64,000 bases of DNA from Diadema setosum (GCA_033980235.1 CM067075.1:8586608-8650607), one strand, 5' to 3'; counted from the first letter of the stretch, positions 1 through 12,310 are shown. Notes: a model not told the origin generated them from the sequence alone. A program made the numbers and translations.

Positions 1-1955
1 ATAAATATGTATATATATAGAACCACTGTGATACCTAAGTCATGTATTTCTCTTCTTTTCTGCGAGCATTTTTTGGTCTTAGACTGATGTATTCTATAAG
101 CACACAAGCCAGCTGAACCGCCAATTAGTTCTTTCTTTGTGCTATCATGACGTCCATTGCCCTCTATTTTGCTTTCAAATAGCAGACGAAGTTTTGGCGC
201 CAGCCCAAAACGGCTATAAATTCTGTTCTGAGGAGGAAGGTCACGGCCAGAGGGGTTGGCCACTACTGGAAATCATATCTCCGAGGACAGGCAATTCAAT
301 TTCTCATAAAACGATTGCATCATTTCAATGTCTCTACGGATTTTAGGTTATACAGTTATCAAACTTTCGAGAGACCTGGGAATATATTAGGATTATATGC
401 CCCACCTCACCTATTTCTTACATTCTTTGTTTCTCTCTTTTTTTCCTCATGTCGAATTATGCTACTTGTTCTTTCACCGCGGCTTTTATAGTAACATAAT
501 AAGACATTGATCTTCAGTCATAGCAACATAATAAGACATTGATCTTCAGTCATAAGCATGGCCCCACCTGGGTAAAGGTATACTCCGGACATGCTCCCAG
601 TGGCTCAGGTTATTCTTTCACCTAAGGTTTAATATTTTTCAAAAGTACTTTATTACTTTCTAAAGTAGCCAAAAGTATATATTATACCTAAACATTTAAA
701 GTCAATAGTAACATTGATCACACATGCATTATTATCCCCTCGAATGTCAAAGTTGATACAAACACATTTCGGAGCCGAAAGATGGAAAATGGAGATGAGA
801 TTCTGCCTTAAGGCTTACTTAAAGCCTTGCGTCGTGAACTGTTAGATTACACACAAAGAGCACAGAATTCGCGCTGTTAAGAGTGTAGGCCCTACGTTGG
901 TTTTTCAGTCAGAGAATCAGAAAATGAGAACCTGCCTTAATCTTACTCAGGATATCACTCCTGTCAATTTTAAACTCTCCCTCTCTCGAATCGGAAATTG
1001 TTTGAGGTGGGATAGTTTGTGACAATTCCGAGCTAATCCTCACACTGTCAGTGCCCACGCCGTGACGTAGGATGGATCGCCCTTGAGAATCATATTTTGA
1101 CCGAAATAATGCGAAAGTGGATGTGTCGTAGAATGATCAGATAACTGCAGACGTCTACATGCATTACGATGACATGGACGCAACATAAATGTGTGTTTTA
1201 AACGGTGTTAAATCGGCAAGTTTGTTTATACCCTTGAAATCAGAAAGAGACGGTCTAATCTACCTCGTTTAAATGACGAATAAGGTTTTAAAACGCCATC
1301 CTTGTTGACTACGTAATATTGTGACCTCATATTCTAAGAATAGAGTATTGAGTTATACTCAAAGAATAGAATCATTACGACGGTCGAGGTGTAACATTGG
1401 AAATGGGAATATTATAATTATATGATCATGGTATACTCATACTATCAGGGGTGTGGAGTAAAGTGTTGCCAAAGACGGAGAAGGGAATGGAAAAGGAATC
1501 ATATGAAAAAAATCAACGACAGTACACTAATGATACTAGAGATTTACTACAAACAGTAAAGATATTGGTACATGTACTGTACTTCATGTGGCTGATTATA
1601 CTGACGCTTTCATTGATTTGCGTTATAAATATATTGTAAAAAAATGTTATGAATCCTTTAAGAAAATCATCGGCTAGAAGTCAACATGCCAACGAACAAT
1701 CATTTTGCTATTAACAAAGACAAAACAACATCAAACAAAACCAGAAACTGGTATTTCCAGGTCGAATTATGACTTCCCAGATAACAGATATTCTACACTG
1801 TCCTATCCGTAAACATGGTAAACGTATGAAATAAGAACAGTTCAAATACTTATGAGAGGATGTGATATCTCGATATCTTTCCATTTCGTCGGAACGCGCA
1901 GTATTGCTTCACCAAGTCGTGGGGATGCAATGGTGGTACAACATGCTCATGCCAC
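1..1955. other. intergenic, no gene seen
   Basis: AT-rich sequence without a recognisable coding frame or RNA gene. The only structure noted is a short tandem duplication at 493-556. Confidence 0.7.
493..556. repeat. two-copy tandem repeat, 32-bp unit
   Basis: The unit containing AACATAATAAGACATTGATC is repeated immediately with a 32-base period (starts at 493 and 525) and is almost identical between copies, which implies a recent slippage or duplication event. Confidence 0.85.
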
Positions 1956-1956
1956 A

Positions 1957-2276
1957 GTTGCTCTGGTCTTATTTTCTCCAAGGACTTAGGGTTAGGGTTA
2001 CGGTTGTAATAGGGCTATAGAGTTCGTTTGAACTGAGGATTAGGGTTAGGGTTAGGGTTATGTTTTTAGGTAGGTTTTATGTTTAGGGAGACCCAGCGAC
2101 AATTGCTCCAATGAAATATCTCCACGGTAAGCGAAACATAAATTCTACCCACAAACATAACCCAACCCTAATCCTAATCCTCACATCCAACTAAACCTAA
2201 AACCCTATCACAACCCTTACCATAACCCTAAGTCCTTGAAGAAAATAAGACCGGAACAATATTGTCGCAGGAGCAA
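1957..2276. mobile_element. fold-back (MITE-like) element with internal TTAGGG-type runs
   Basis: The left arm has GGTCTTATTTTCTCCAAGGA followed by TTAGGGTTAGGGTT. The right arm carries the reverse complement, CCCTAAGTCCTTGAAGAAAA then TAAGACCGGA. GACAATTGCTCC lies near the middle and TGTCGCAGGAGC near the right end. A related right half recurs at 30478-30672. The TTAGGG units are interrupted and sit inside the arms, so this is a dispersed repeat and not a telomere. Confidence 0.65.
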
Positions 2277-2689
2277 ATGTCGCGTTACCAGGTAGAACAG
2301 ACAGGGGTGTATTTTTCTTTGGGCACATGTATTCGAGTTGACGAGTGACGTGGCAATGGTACGAATCAAACTTTCTGCATGCTACCACCTCTCACCATAT
2401 TTCGCCACCGAGGGCCAGGGCGTTGAAACGAATCGCAGTCAACCAGACGGGGATCACTGAGGCTCTTCACTCATCGAATCGCCATTACCTTTTTTTCTCT
2501 CTCGATATGTTTGTGGGTAGAAAGTGTATACCTGAACTTCGCTCAGGCATGCAAGTTACCGTTCACGTCTACTGCTTGCATCAGTATGCTCCATGCTATT
2601 TTCGTCACCATTTTGAAGAAAAAACCCAAGGAAAATGTAATGAAGAGACGATATGCTTTTTTCTCAGGGTTTGCTCGAGTTCGTTCGAT

Positions 2690-3010
2690 GAGTCGCGAGT
2701 ACCGTAGGGCTCACTTTTATAGCGGCCGACGGGACGGGCTCGTCATGAGCGGAAGACCTCCCGGCACACACCTGTCCGCCATCCCTTGCTGGTGAGCGGA
2801 AACGACGCGCGGTAATACGGTGGGAGTTGCTCGGCTCCTTTCAGCTAGCTTGTTTGCCGCTTCCGTCGGCGCCGCGATCGCAGCCGCCCGTGAAGCAGCC
2901 GATGACAGGTGGCCAGACGCCGGGCAACATAATAAACTCATGTGCACTCTTATGTTTTCACCCCGGAACATCGACCGGGCAGCCGCCGGAGAACATTCGA
3001 CGGTTGGTTA
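2690..3010. other. CpG-rich island
   Basis: A sharp local rise in GC and CpG density (for example GGCGCCGCGATCGC near 2868) within AT-rich flanks. Several overlapping frames are open on both strands, as expected of GC-rich DNA, and none is recognised. It could be a promoter, an exon of an unseen gene or a young repeat; the SINE-like unit at 3.01 kb follows at once. Confidence 0.4.
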
Positions 3011-3200
3011 CGGTATACAGTGGATAAGATCGCTCTAACTCGAGGTCCCTGGTTCGAATCACCCGTCTGTAGCATTTGTGTCCCCTAGGCAAAGTACCTT
3101 ATCCTCATCGTCTTGTCCCTCTGGTTGCTTGCTTATAGGCATTCGATGCTTCCTTAGCGACCAGGCAAAACAATTCAACTGAAAATCAAATTAGATCTTA
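3008..3200 (+). mobile_element. tRNA-derived SINE-like unit
   Basis: A pol III-like B box, GGTTCGAATCAC, occurs at 3051-3062. A degenerate A box containing CAGTGG lies about 30 bases upstream. The tail TGTGTCCCCTAGGCAAAGTA resembles the GTCCYTRGGCAAGGCAC segment common in tRNA-SINEs of aquatic animals (family knowledge). The stems of a functional tRNA do not form cleanly, so it is not called a tRNA gene. Confidence 0.5.
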
Positions 3201-3209
3201 CAGCACAGG

Positions 3210-4845
3210 CATGTCTGACTGCAAACACTCTATATGAACTAAAAATCAGGAGTAACATAACAAGCAATAAAATGATGTACTACCTCAACTATAACGAGGG
3301 AATAAAGAGAGTAATAGAAGAAATGAACACTGATGAAACAAAAATTAACCCATTTCTGCCCCTTATGTGTATACGAGAGTTTGTAGGCATTTTGTTACCA
3401 GCACCGACAAAACATTAAACCAGATAACACGAACTCTTCTTCGATAGGGCTTGTGAAGGACCCTTAAAACGTTAAATGACAATTGATGAATGCGTGGGCT
3501 ATAATCATATATATAGACAACAGTTAGAGGTTACAGTGAACGGCTGTTGCCCTGATAGCAAGAGCCAATTTTCAAATAAATTTCATCTTTACCTACAACC
3601 ACGACAGCAACAATTAAAGTGTGAAGCTGTTTTGAATGAATTCTATAAAATGCCAAATGAAAAGCGCCCGGGATATATATAAAAAAAAAAGTAGAGTGGG
3701 CCCTATACACACGCCTATCCTTGAGTGGTGAAAGATCATAAGCACATATGAAACAGGAAAAGAAAGAAGAAAATGCAAGGATAAAAGGGGTCATTTTTGG
3801 ACAGAATTTGCAATAGTTTGCGTATAACAAAAGTCTCTTATAGTATCTGCACACAAGATGTATATGATCAGTTTATATACCACATTGTTTGTGCCTCTGT
3901 TGTGCCTTTCTTGTGTGTTCTTCGTTTGCGTGTTTAGTTTGGGTTGTCTCTGTTAGTCCGTCCAAATATAAAGTATACACATCACGACTTTCAAGAATCC
4001 TATAGATTTTCCTCTTTTTTTGCCCCGTCTGTGCTCTGTTTGTTTTCCAATATTTGGATTATGGCAACTTTAAAACAAGCATGATAGCGTAGAATTATTT
4101 ATAAAAGCAAAATCACAAACAATTTTCATAAGTATTTATATACCATCTTATCAAAATAAGACCCCGAGATCTTAACATTTTACTTATTGGCTTAAGTAGA
4201 GCTATGGCGTTGACTTTAAATGTTCGCTCGATATTAAGCTCAAGGCGTTTATGAATTCCCCGGGGACTGTCAAATGTAATCAAGGCAGGGGGAAGTTTTG
4301 GCTTTCAGCCTGCCACCGCCCTCTCTTCCACCTTCCGGGACCATCGCTTCGCACCCCTATCGGGGGTCGGAGAGGCTCTCCCTTCGTTCGGCTTCATTGA
4401 CTGGGCGAAACCTACTCATCCATTTCACACTGTAACTTTAATCCTACTTTAATCTAGTTCCAAGACCAACATGTTGTCACCTCCTGCCACTGGAACCAAT
4501 TTTATATTTAGGAAGCGCAAAGCTATATGTCAAAATCTAGTATTCTTCAAAACGGGGCAATGTCCAATATGGCGTTACTATTATCAATAGTGATGGTATT
4601 TCAGAGATTACCCTACATTAAACGTTACAATGATCTAATTTAGAACAAATTTCAGCATATTCCTGTTGAATTTTCTGAACATCTCATTCCCCCCCCCCCC
4701 CCCGGACTATATATTAGTGTTTTTCCCGTTTGTGACGGACAAAAATACACAAAAAAATCTCTATGCAAGCATGAAATGACCCAATACATCGCTGCAACCC
4801 TGCAATTATCTCCCTAAAGTCAGTAATCTGGGTTGCAGTTATATA
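3210..4845. other. intergenic, no gene seen
   Basis: Short open frames only, with no recognisable product. A C-run lies near 4690 and a modest GC-richer patch at 4280-4430. Confidence 0.65.
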
Positions 4846-4850
4846 GTATA

Positions 4851-5021
4851 CAAATGATGCACAGGATAGAGTGCATTAGTGTAGGCGTAGTGCACTCGAG
4901 GGTATTTACAATTGTGAAACATGCACGAGGCGAAGCCGAGTGCATGTTGCACTACATTGTAAATACCCGAGAGTGAGCTACGCCTACACTAACGCCACGA
5001 AATAATCCTGTGCATCATTTG
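4851..5021. mobile_element. palindromic MITE, 171 bp
   Basis: Terminal inverted repeats start CAAATGATGCACAGGAT and end ATCCTGTGCATCATTTG. The arms continue inward with TGTAGGCGTAGTGCACTCGA and its imperfect complement, around a centre reading GAGGCGAAGCCGAG. No coding capacity. A wider inverted pair, TTATAAAATGGGTC near 5024 and GAACCCATTTTATAA near 5670, suggests a second, larger fold-back next to it. Confidence 0.75.
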
Positions 5022-5685
5022 TTTTATAAAATGGGTCGAAAATTCGAAAACTAACATCATTTTTCAGCGTTTTTCACGAACCTTTGTGGGTCAAGACGTC
5101 CGAAGATGTTCGTCCCAAACTTTTACGCACGTCGCACTCGCGGAAGTCCCGCACATACAGTATAAGTATATAATGGGGGGTTGGGTTTCCGGACACCCGC
5201 ATGAAAACTTACTTATTTTACATAGAATATGCACCCTTTACCTTAAAGACTTGATATAGACTCCTCATATAGGCCTACTAGACAACATACTCTGAAAACG
5301 GCGTGAGAATTAACCTGCTAAATCGTTGGATTTGCTCTTCAAAGTGACTCCATGTACGCGTCCGGTCCCATAACGCTTGGTCTACTGTACTGTACAAAGT
5401 GTACGTATATGTATAGTATAGTACAGTATACGTACGTACGCCACCATGTTATGCACAAGGGAAGACAGGCCGGCCGGCCGGCAGCCCGAACTATAGAAGT
5501 TGTTTACAGGATTGACAGCGCGTACGCGTATGCATGCAATTCATCAAAGGAGCCGCCGCGCGCACAGACGATCGGCAATCTACCATAGGATTACAGGCAG
5601 TGCAATAGTACTGAAGTAAAGGAAGGAGGTGTGTCTCATTTCAGAGCTTCCTATTGGCTACATTCTTGAACCCATTTTATAATAA
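5022..5685. mobile_element. possible larger fold-back adjoining the 4.85-kb MITE
   Basis: Bounded by TTATAAAATGGGTC and its complement GAACCCATTTTATAA. The interior has no recognised gene but includes CpG-rich stretches and TACGTA-type palindromes near 5400-5440. The ends are short, so this is tentative. Confidence 0.35.
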
Positions 5686-5699
5686 TGGATAATGTAAAT

Positions 5700-7170
5700 G
5701 CTATCAGTCATAAACGGAAACAGGTAAAACCCTTGTAATATACACCACTCCAATCGCACAAAGAGTATTATGCAATTTCGATGACAATGGCGAACATGTG
5801 TAACAGTTAATGCACTAAGAAAATACAATTAGTGCTTAGATACAAACTTTGGCATATTTCGATACTGATTTGCCTCTTACGGAGTTAGAATCCTACAAAA
5901 CATTTCATAGCTCACCCTTTTAAAATGTGAACTTGCCCGTTTGCGTCCGAGACGTAGTTGACAGAAGCGGGCTCCAGGAGCACTCGCCGCCGCTACGCTG
6001 GCGATCATGTATCGCCCCTGCCCGCTCCGGATCCCTGCATGTTTGGACAACTTAATGTTCCCTTTCCATCGTTGACGGTCGCCAGCTCAGGCGAATAATT
6101 GCCTAAACCTATTGGAAAGTTGGCCCTGGGGGAAGCCCACATTTCATTTCGGAGTTTTTCAGTAATGTTTGTTAAAAGTTATGATAAGATAAAGTCAAAG
6201 TTGGCCTTCATTTAACCATCTGATGCCCCCATCTCAACGTGTCATTGACATTGTGTACAAGAACAGGTTGCAACCTGTAACGATAGGGTTAAAGACCCAA
6301 AGCGACATGTTCATGTCTTCTGTAGATAAAATCAAAACGCGTACATCCGCATGGGCAGAAACAATTAGGCACTAACTGGATAATGGGTTTATACATTGTC
6401 ATTAAGCATGTAGATGTACTGTAAACGATTTGCGCAGATGCGATCTCCCCCCTCTTCTGAAGATGTTAACTTCGTTATCTAGAATCTTAAAAAAAAAGAA
6501 AAGAAAAAGGAATGACTAGAAGGGAATAACTGATATCAAGACAATTTTTGTCATTTTTGTAAAATTACTCATTCAGTTTTCAGAGAAACGACGAAAAAAC
6601 AAAACAAAACACTCACACAAACGTCAGGACTGCAAATCTTCGACTATTAACTGTAACTACAGTTGTATGATAAACTCTTCTCTCGAATACTGTCCGCTTG
6701 ACACAAACCGTTCTTTTCAGTTTGAATTCATAATTTGGTTGTAAACTCGATGTGTACTGGTGTTAAAAGTACTAGTATACATTTGGTGGCAATGCTTAAT
6801 GCCTGCATGTATTTTCCCGAAGCATGAACAAGGTTTAAAGTGTTTATGATCATCGAATGGCTGTGCTGTATCTTTTTCAGTTTAGAGTAGGAGTGGAGCT
6901 GTCATGACACCTATAGAGAGTGACACACCACGAAGCCAAACGCGAATATGGGCGGTGTCACTTGCGGCTTTCGTTCCTTGGTTACTGACAGTTTTCTTTT
7001 CGCTGCTTCCCCAGGGCTCAAATCCTTGCTCCGTTTCCCACGCTGACTGACTGTAGTCACGAGTCAGCAGAGGGCACAATGTAATATGATCTGACAAGAG
7101 TGAAAATGATATTATACAAGCAGTAAGGTCCGTTTCTTCGTTGTTCATTTACAAAGTGTATAAAGGCTAT
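5700..7170. other. intergenic, no gene seen
   Basis: No supported gene. It includes a perfect 16-bp palindrome ACAGGTTGCAACCTGT at 6263-6278 and a CpG-richer patch around 5940-6080. Confidence 0.6.
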
Positions 7171-7173
7171 ATG

Positions 7174-7400
7174 TTGCGACACGGATTGTCGCCCCTACAC
7201 GGATTGTCGCCTCCTGCTCGGGGCGACAATCCGTGACGGGCGCTGGCGGCACGGATTGTCGCCCCCTACACGGATTGTCGCCTGGCGACAATCCGTGACG
7301 CTTGTGCAGTTCCCATTTTTTGACCTCGAAGGCGACAATCCGTGTTGGCAAAAAAATTGTTGCGACACGGATTGTCGCCCCGTCACAGATTGTCGCCCCG
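7174..7400. repeat. cluster of nine CACGGATTGTCGCC modules in both orientations
   Basis: The 14-bp module occurs on the plus strand at 7180, 7198, 7250, 7269, 7366 and (one mismatch) 7384, and on the minus strand at 7222, 7284 and 7331. Neighbouring opposite copies can fold into perfect GC-rich hairpins. Spacing is irregular, so this is not a simple satellite or a CRISPR array. A second cluster of four modules lies at 15296-15379. Confidence 0.9.
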
Positions 7401-7460
7401 GGCTCGGGGTGGTTCCTCCGGTGTTATGCTTTGGTGGGATGGGTATGACTGGTAAGTTAT

Positions 7461-7596
7461 GCGTATGTGTGTGTGTGTGTGTGTATTGTGAGCTGCATGA
7501 TATGTGATGTGTATGATTGTTGTGTGTGTGTGTGTGTCTGTGTGTGTGTGTGTGTAAATGTGTAAATGTGTGTATGTGTGTGTTTGGAGTATAATA
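7461..7596. repeat. (TG)n microsatellite, interrupted
   Basis: Several runs of TG separated by short interruptions. The long open frames on both strands here are artefacts of the dinucleotide repeat. Confidence 0.95.
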
Positions 7597-7785
7597 ATAC
7601 AATATGTAGAAACTGTGCATGTGTGGTGGTCATAGTGGTAGTGGTTTGTTTGTCTGTGTGTATACGTGTGCCTGTATGCTTACGTGTGTATGTGGAATAT
7701 AGTGGCGCTACTGTGGCAATACAAACGCCTTCAGAGTGTATGAGCACGTGTTTAAAAAATGCACACCAGCGTTGATCTAAAAATA

Positions 7786-8245
7786 GTATGGGTGTTGCAA
7801 CTGGTTGACAAATTGCCCTACATCGACGTAAATAAGCACTGAATTGATCAGTGTTTTAGTAGTAGCCATGATAAAAAATCATGGGCGTACATACTCGAGC
7901 AGGATTCGAACCTACGACCTCCTGATCACCGGACAGGCGTCATCTCCACTAGACCACCGAGCTTTCGCCCGACAGCAAGTGTTGGTTCTAATCCTTATAG
8001 CATGCAGCAGGTACTGCTTTGTTATTCAAATTCATGAAATTCTTCCGTCGAGATGTTTTCATTGCAACTGGTTTACAAATTGCTCTACATCGACGTAAAT
8101 AAGTCCATGATTTTTTATCATGGCTACTACTAAAACACTGATCAATTCAGTGCTTATTTACGTCGATGTAGGGCAATTTGTCAACCAGTTGCAATGAAAA
8201 CATCTCGACGGAAGAATTTCATGAATTTGAATAGTATGGGTGTGT
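7786..8245 (-). mobile_element. composite element: tRNA-like unit within fold-back arms
   Basis: The minus strand of about 7895-7976 reads like a tRNA-SINE head: A-box-like TGGTCTAGTGG and B box GGTTCGAATCC, both well formed. It is flanked by inverted arms containing GTAGCCATGATAAAAAATCA and its complement. On the right a second inverted pair (about 8024-8091 and 8157-8234, with GACGTAAATAAG and TTCATGAA segments) forms a long hairpin. The same architecture with the tRNA-like head in the other orientation occurs at 58095-58450. Confidence 0.65.
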
Positions 8246-9068
8246 GAACCAATATCAGCGGTTAGGCGGGCTAGGCGAGAGAGAGACTGAGAGAAAATAC
8301 ATACGAGGGAGGTACCCTCCCCAAATGTTATTTGTCTTTGTTCATTTTTCACTGCAGTCATTTTCTTCCATCAGTCTTATAAACTAGAACGTCCATACCA
8401 CTATTCTTTGTCCCAGAATAGGTTTGGCATGCTTTATGCATGAGCGAATAATTTCCACACGCCGTAAAAAATTTGTCAATCGTTAGTTGATTTTAGCACA
8501 AACGAACTGCCATTGCACACCGCTAATACATACGTAATATGTGTGGCGCTCCGTCGGAATGAGTCAAAAGTCGCAAAATATGAAATCGTAGTTATGCCTA
8601 TAAGTGAATTCTACAGACTCTAAGCTTTACACTGATATGTAATACAACTCATTTCGACATCCCTATAGATCATAAAAACGAATATTAACCACGTTTGTTA
8701 TGTCAGTTGATTTTCTAAATAACGGAGAAAATCGCTCTCAAAGTTCAGGCTATGTTCATGCTCACAACCTGTTTCTTTCACGGGACGAAACAATACAACT
8801 GTCCTGCTTAGCGACGGCGTTTACGCTCCATCGCACGCACTACCGTATAAGGCGATAGCTTGGGTATGTAAGACAATCAACCAATCGCAGGACAGGTCTA
8901 TCATTAACGATTCTGACCAATACGGCAGCCCGAATGTAAACTTCGGCGCGTTTGTGTCCGTGCCGCTGCCACCGCATGAATGAGTCGGTACGCGTTGTGT
9001 GTCGGCTGCGTTGTGGTTTGCCGCAATTTTTAACTCACAAACAATAGGAAACAGTAGAAAGAAAAGAA

Positions 9069-9367
9069 GGCACGCAATGCGTCTTACGAGAAGCGTCTTT
9101 TAGCGAGGGCGTTGATCGCTTCCATTCTCCTCCCATGTTGTTGTCAATGGAAACTAAAGAGGATGCGTTTAGCAAGTACCAATACCTAAATAGAACCTGA
9201 GAACCTATTGTAGGCGGGCACGCAATGCGTCTTACGAGAAGCGTCTTTTAGCGAGGGCGTTCATCGCTTCCATTCTCCTCCCATGTTGTTGTCAATGGAA
9301 ACTAAAGAGGATGCGTTTAGCAAGTACCAATACCTATTAAATAGAACCTGAGAACCTATTCTAGGCA
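9069..9367. repeat. tandem duplication, unit about 148 bp, two copies
   Basis: The copies start at 9069 and 9217 with GGCACGCAATGCGTCTTACG and GGGCACGCAATGCGTCTTAC and are nearly identical. The second has a 3-base insertion near its end and one substitution in the GCGTTGATCG segment. There is no coding signature; the local sequence is CpG-richer than its surroundings. Confidence 0.9.
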
Positions 9368-11522
9368 GGGGTTCAAAAGACAGCATAGGTAGAAAAAGTC
9401 AATGAAGTTGATTAACGATAGTCGTCTTTTGAGATCGTGTTCTTTGCGTGTACTTAAAACCCTCAAATTACGCACATGGTCGTAATGTTGCAGAGCATCA
9501 AAAACTGCTTTCGCGTCTTTTCTGCTGCAGCTGTATACAGCCGTAACATTATGAATTCCCGCCATATTAAAGGCACATTTCCATTATAGGCGTTGCGTGC
9601 ACAGTAATTATCGCTTATCACGCTTGCCAATGCTGCACATTATACGTATATATTATACGTATATACGTATACATATTATACGTATCAGAAGCAAAGGTTG
9701 ATGTAGGCTTGACAGCTTCACGTTGAGTTTACAATGATTCTCAGTCACTTTTCTAATAGCATAGCATATAAAAAACAATTAACTTGTAGCTTAAGCGGAA
9801 TTATTTTTTTTTTTACATCACATGTGCAGTCTTTCTGCGTTTGAGAAGTGGATCATAAATAATAATACTGAAACATATTCGGAATTAATACTTAGGCCTT
9901 CTTCACTTCGTTTTGTATTCACAAACCTTATCAGAAAAAAAAAATGATTGCTTGAATACTTTCGGGTAAAGGAACTACCGGAAAGGAACCGCATTTAATT
10001 TTCTTGTTAACGAACCTAAGCTAATAGCAAACCATATTTCATTGTGTGATTAACGAACCTTCAGAATAATCAATTGTATTACCCCCCTCCCCCAAGGAAA
10101 AAAAGCATTTCAATGTCATGCGTTGTCAATAGCGATAAAAGGCCCGTTTTTATTTCGTAGTGTGTCTCAGTATTCCTGTGGTTATTTCAAAGGATGTGCC
10201 TCTCTTAATGATTGCGATTGATGTTCAACTATTTCTTTCACGCGAGCTTGAACAGGAAGAAGCTAAAATTCAGGCAAGGAGACGAGTTTTCTTCCATGAG
10301 ATGCAATCATTAAGATATCTATTCACGAAAGTTGTGTGATTGCTTATGTGCTAAAGAATTGTGTCCATTACATGAACCAGGCACTATACAAAACGGTTGA
10401 AATCTACTGAAAGTCGAACTTCGTTTTGTTTTTTGTTTTTTGTTCAATTTCATTTCAATTTTAAGCGGGGATAGACTAGAGATTAGTTTGTCTATACTGG
10501 CAGGAGACATTACAGTTTTCCAGTACATGCTCCGCATTTAAACAGTCGCCATATTTTCGTGGTCAGAATCAGATAATGGACACGTGATATATTATAAAAA
10601 TGAAAATAGAAAACAACGAACACGCCATACATTATGTACAAACATTATGAACTTCAATGAATTAAACTTACCTGTGATATTCTGCATAAAAAAAACAAGC
10701 ACGCCGATTAAATGATTTAATATAATTAATAGAGCACACAGCGATATCATGCACGGCAGATCAAATCAAGTTCGATTGGTGAGAAAGCTAAATGAAGTTA
10801 AAAAGTTGACTTCTTTTCGTTTCTCTTTCAATTCAAGAAAACAGAATTACATTGTATATCTATTGAAGAGGATTGTCTCTGTTGCGAACGATCGCCATAT
10901 ATAGCACTGTTAGTCTCCTGCGCAAATCCGAATCCCTAAATACTTTAATTTTTGCTTGATAATGTAATAACCCTGCTTATAATTTCATAAAGGACTCGCA
11001 AATTCAAAGTTTCAAACCGTATACTGAAACATTATATTGTATACGGTGTATTTCAAAAAACATTTTGAATGCGTTGCGTGTTAGCATGTTAATAGCACCA
11101 ATCTGCCTTTTATTTTCTGTACGTAAAGCGCACAGAAACGTAACCAAATGTTACAAAATACAGTGAAATGCATTGTACGGCGTGGTACTATCATAAGAAG
11201 TATATCCCATTCCTTTTTACTTTTATTTGCTTGAACCAAACCATGTGTCATTTTCGTAGCGACATCACTAGGAATTAGAATGTATGAAGATAATCGTTAC
11301 TCATTTTTTTTTTGCGCTACTATTATAGCATTTACATTTTCCAACTTTTATTGACATGCAGTACTATGTTACTGTATTGTTACGATTACGAAAGTTGGTT
11401 ATGAATTCAAAAGACTGGTTTATTCATCGAACTACAAAGGTAATAGCTGTTTTGAAAGTAGTTCGATACAAGTTCAAAACGCGATCGAAGTCATTGTCAT
11501 AGGGGGAACTGATAGCTCTAGA

Positions 11523-11577
11523 AAACTTGTTTAGGCTAGTAAAGATTGCCGTATAGGCAATCTTTGTAGAAAGTTTT
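11523..11577. other. nested perfect hairpin
   Basis: AAAGATTGCC at 11541-11550 pairs perfectly with GGCAATCTTT at 11556-11565 around a 5-base loop (GTATA). An outer AAAACTT/AAGTTTT pair extends the structure. No gene context explains it. Confidence 0.6.
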
Positions 11578-12310
11578 GACTTAGGCCGTCTATTGAGTAT
11601 TTTGAGAAATTTAATAAAGAATTATTTGTTTTGATTATGTCAAGAATTAGTTTGAACTATGAGAATAAAAAGGCGCGGTTACCCAAACAATGTCGTAGTT
11701 CGATTAGACAGTCATGATGGGTAAAGTGAATTCATGACTTGACTAATCCTTACTGAATTGATGATCACTTCTGTAAACCATCAGTTATGTCTTGTAATCG
11801 TAGTCAAAATTCTTTTGAGCGATGAGACGAAAACCAACAAACAAAATGCCGTGTATCATCGCTCGAGATTCCAACATTTGGCGTCACCCGACCAACAATA
11901 AGTGACAAATCAAATGGAATATTATGTTGTGGGATAGCAGACTGTGTTACGATTTTTAAATGTTTCGAGCAATTGTTTAAAGAAAAGAGAGAAAATGAGG
12001 CAAAGTTCAAGAAATTAGAAAAAAGCACGTAAATGCAGGCGATCATGTTTGATAATCAAATTAAGAGATTACAATCGGCCGTGCGGATGTATATGATTGC
12101 CTTATTTACATGTCTGATTTATGTAAACTATGTGATATTTAAATTTAAGTTCCGTTCCCTCCTTGATAGAAGTTTTGTTGGGTTTTCGCTATAGGCATTT
12201 ATTAGGAAACGCTGTAAAAACGACAACAAATGCCTACTATACATCAAAAGATGACCTATACATATACATGAAACACAAAGAATCTCTACGTTCTGATATA
12301 AATCAACTGC

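Noticed and set aside
1986..2230. Chromosome end (telomere)
   Set aside because: The TTAGGG units are few, interrupted, present in both orientations and part of a dispersed fold-back repeat also found at 30.5 kb.
7174..7400. CRISPR-like repeat-spacer array
   Set aside because: Repeats alternate orientation, spacers vary from about 2 to 35 bases, and the context is eukaryotic with no cas genes.
7195..7747. Overlapping open frames of about 100-140 codons
   Set aside because: They run through the 14-bp module cluster and the TG microsatellite; the His-Thr repeats are dinucleotide artefacts.
7895..7976. Functional tRNA gene on the minus strand
   Set aside because: A and B boxes are good, but the anticodon arm does not form a normal stem and 7-base loop with T33, and the acceptor ends do not pair; a SINE-like head fits better.
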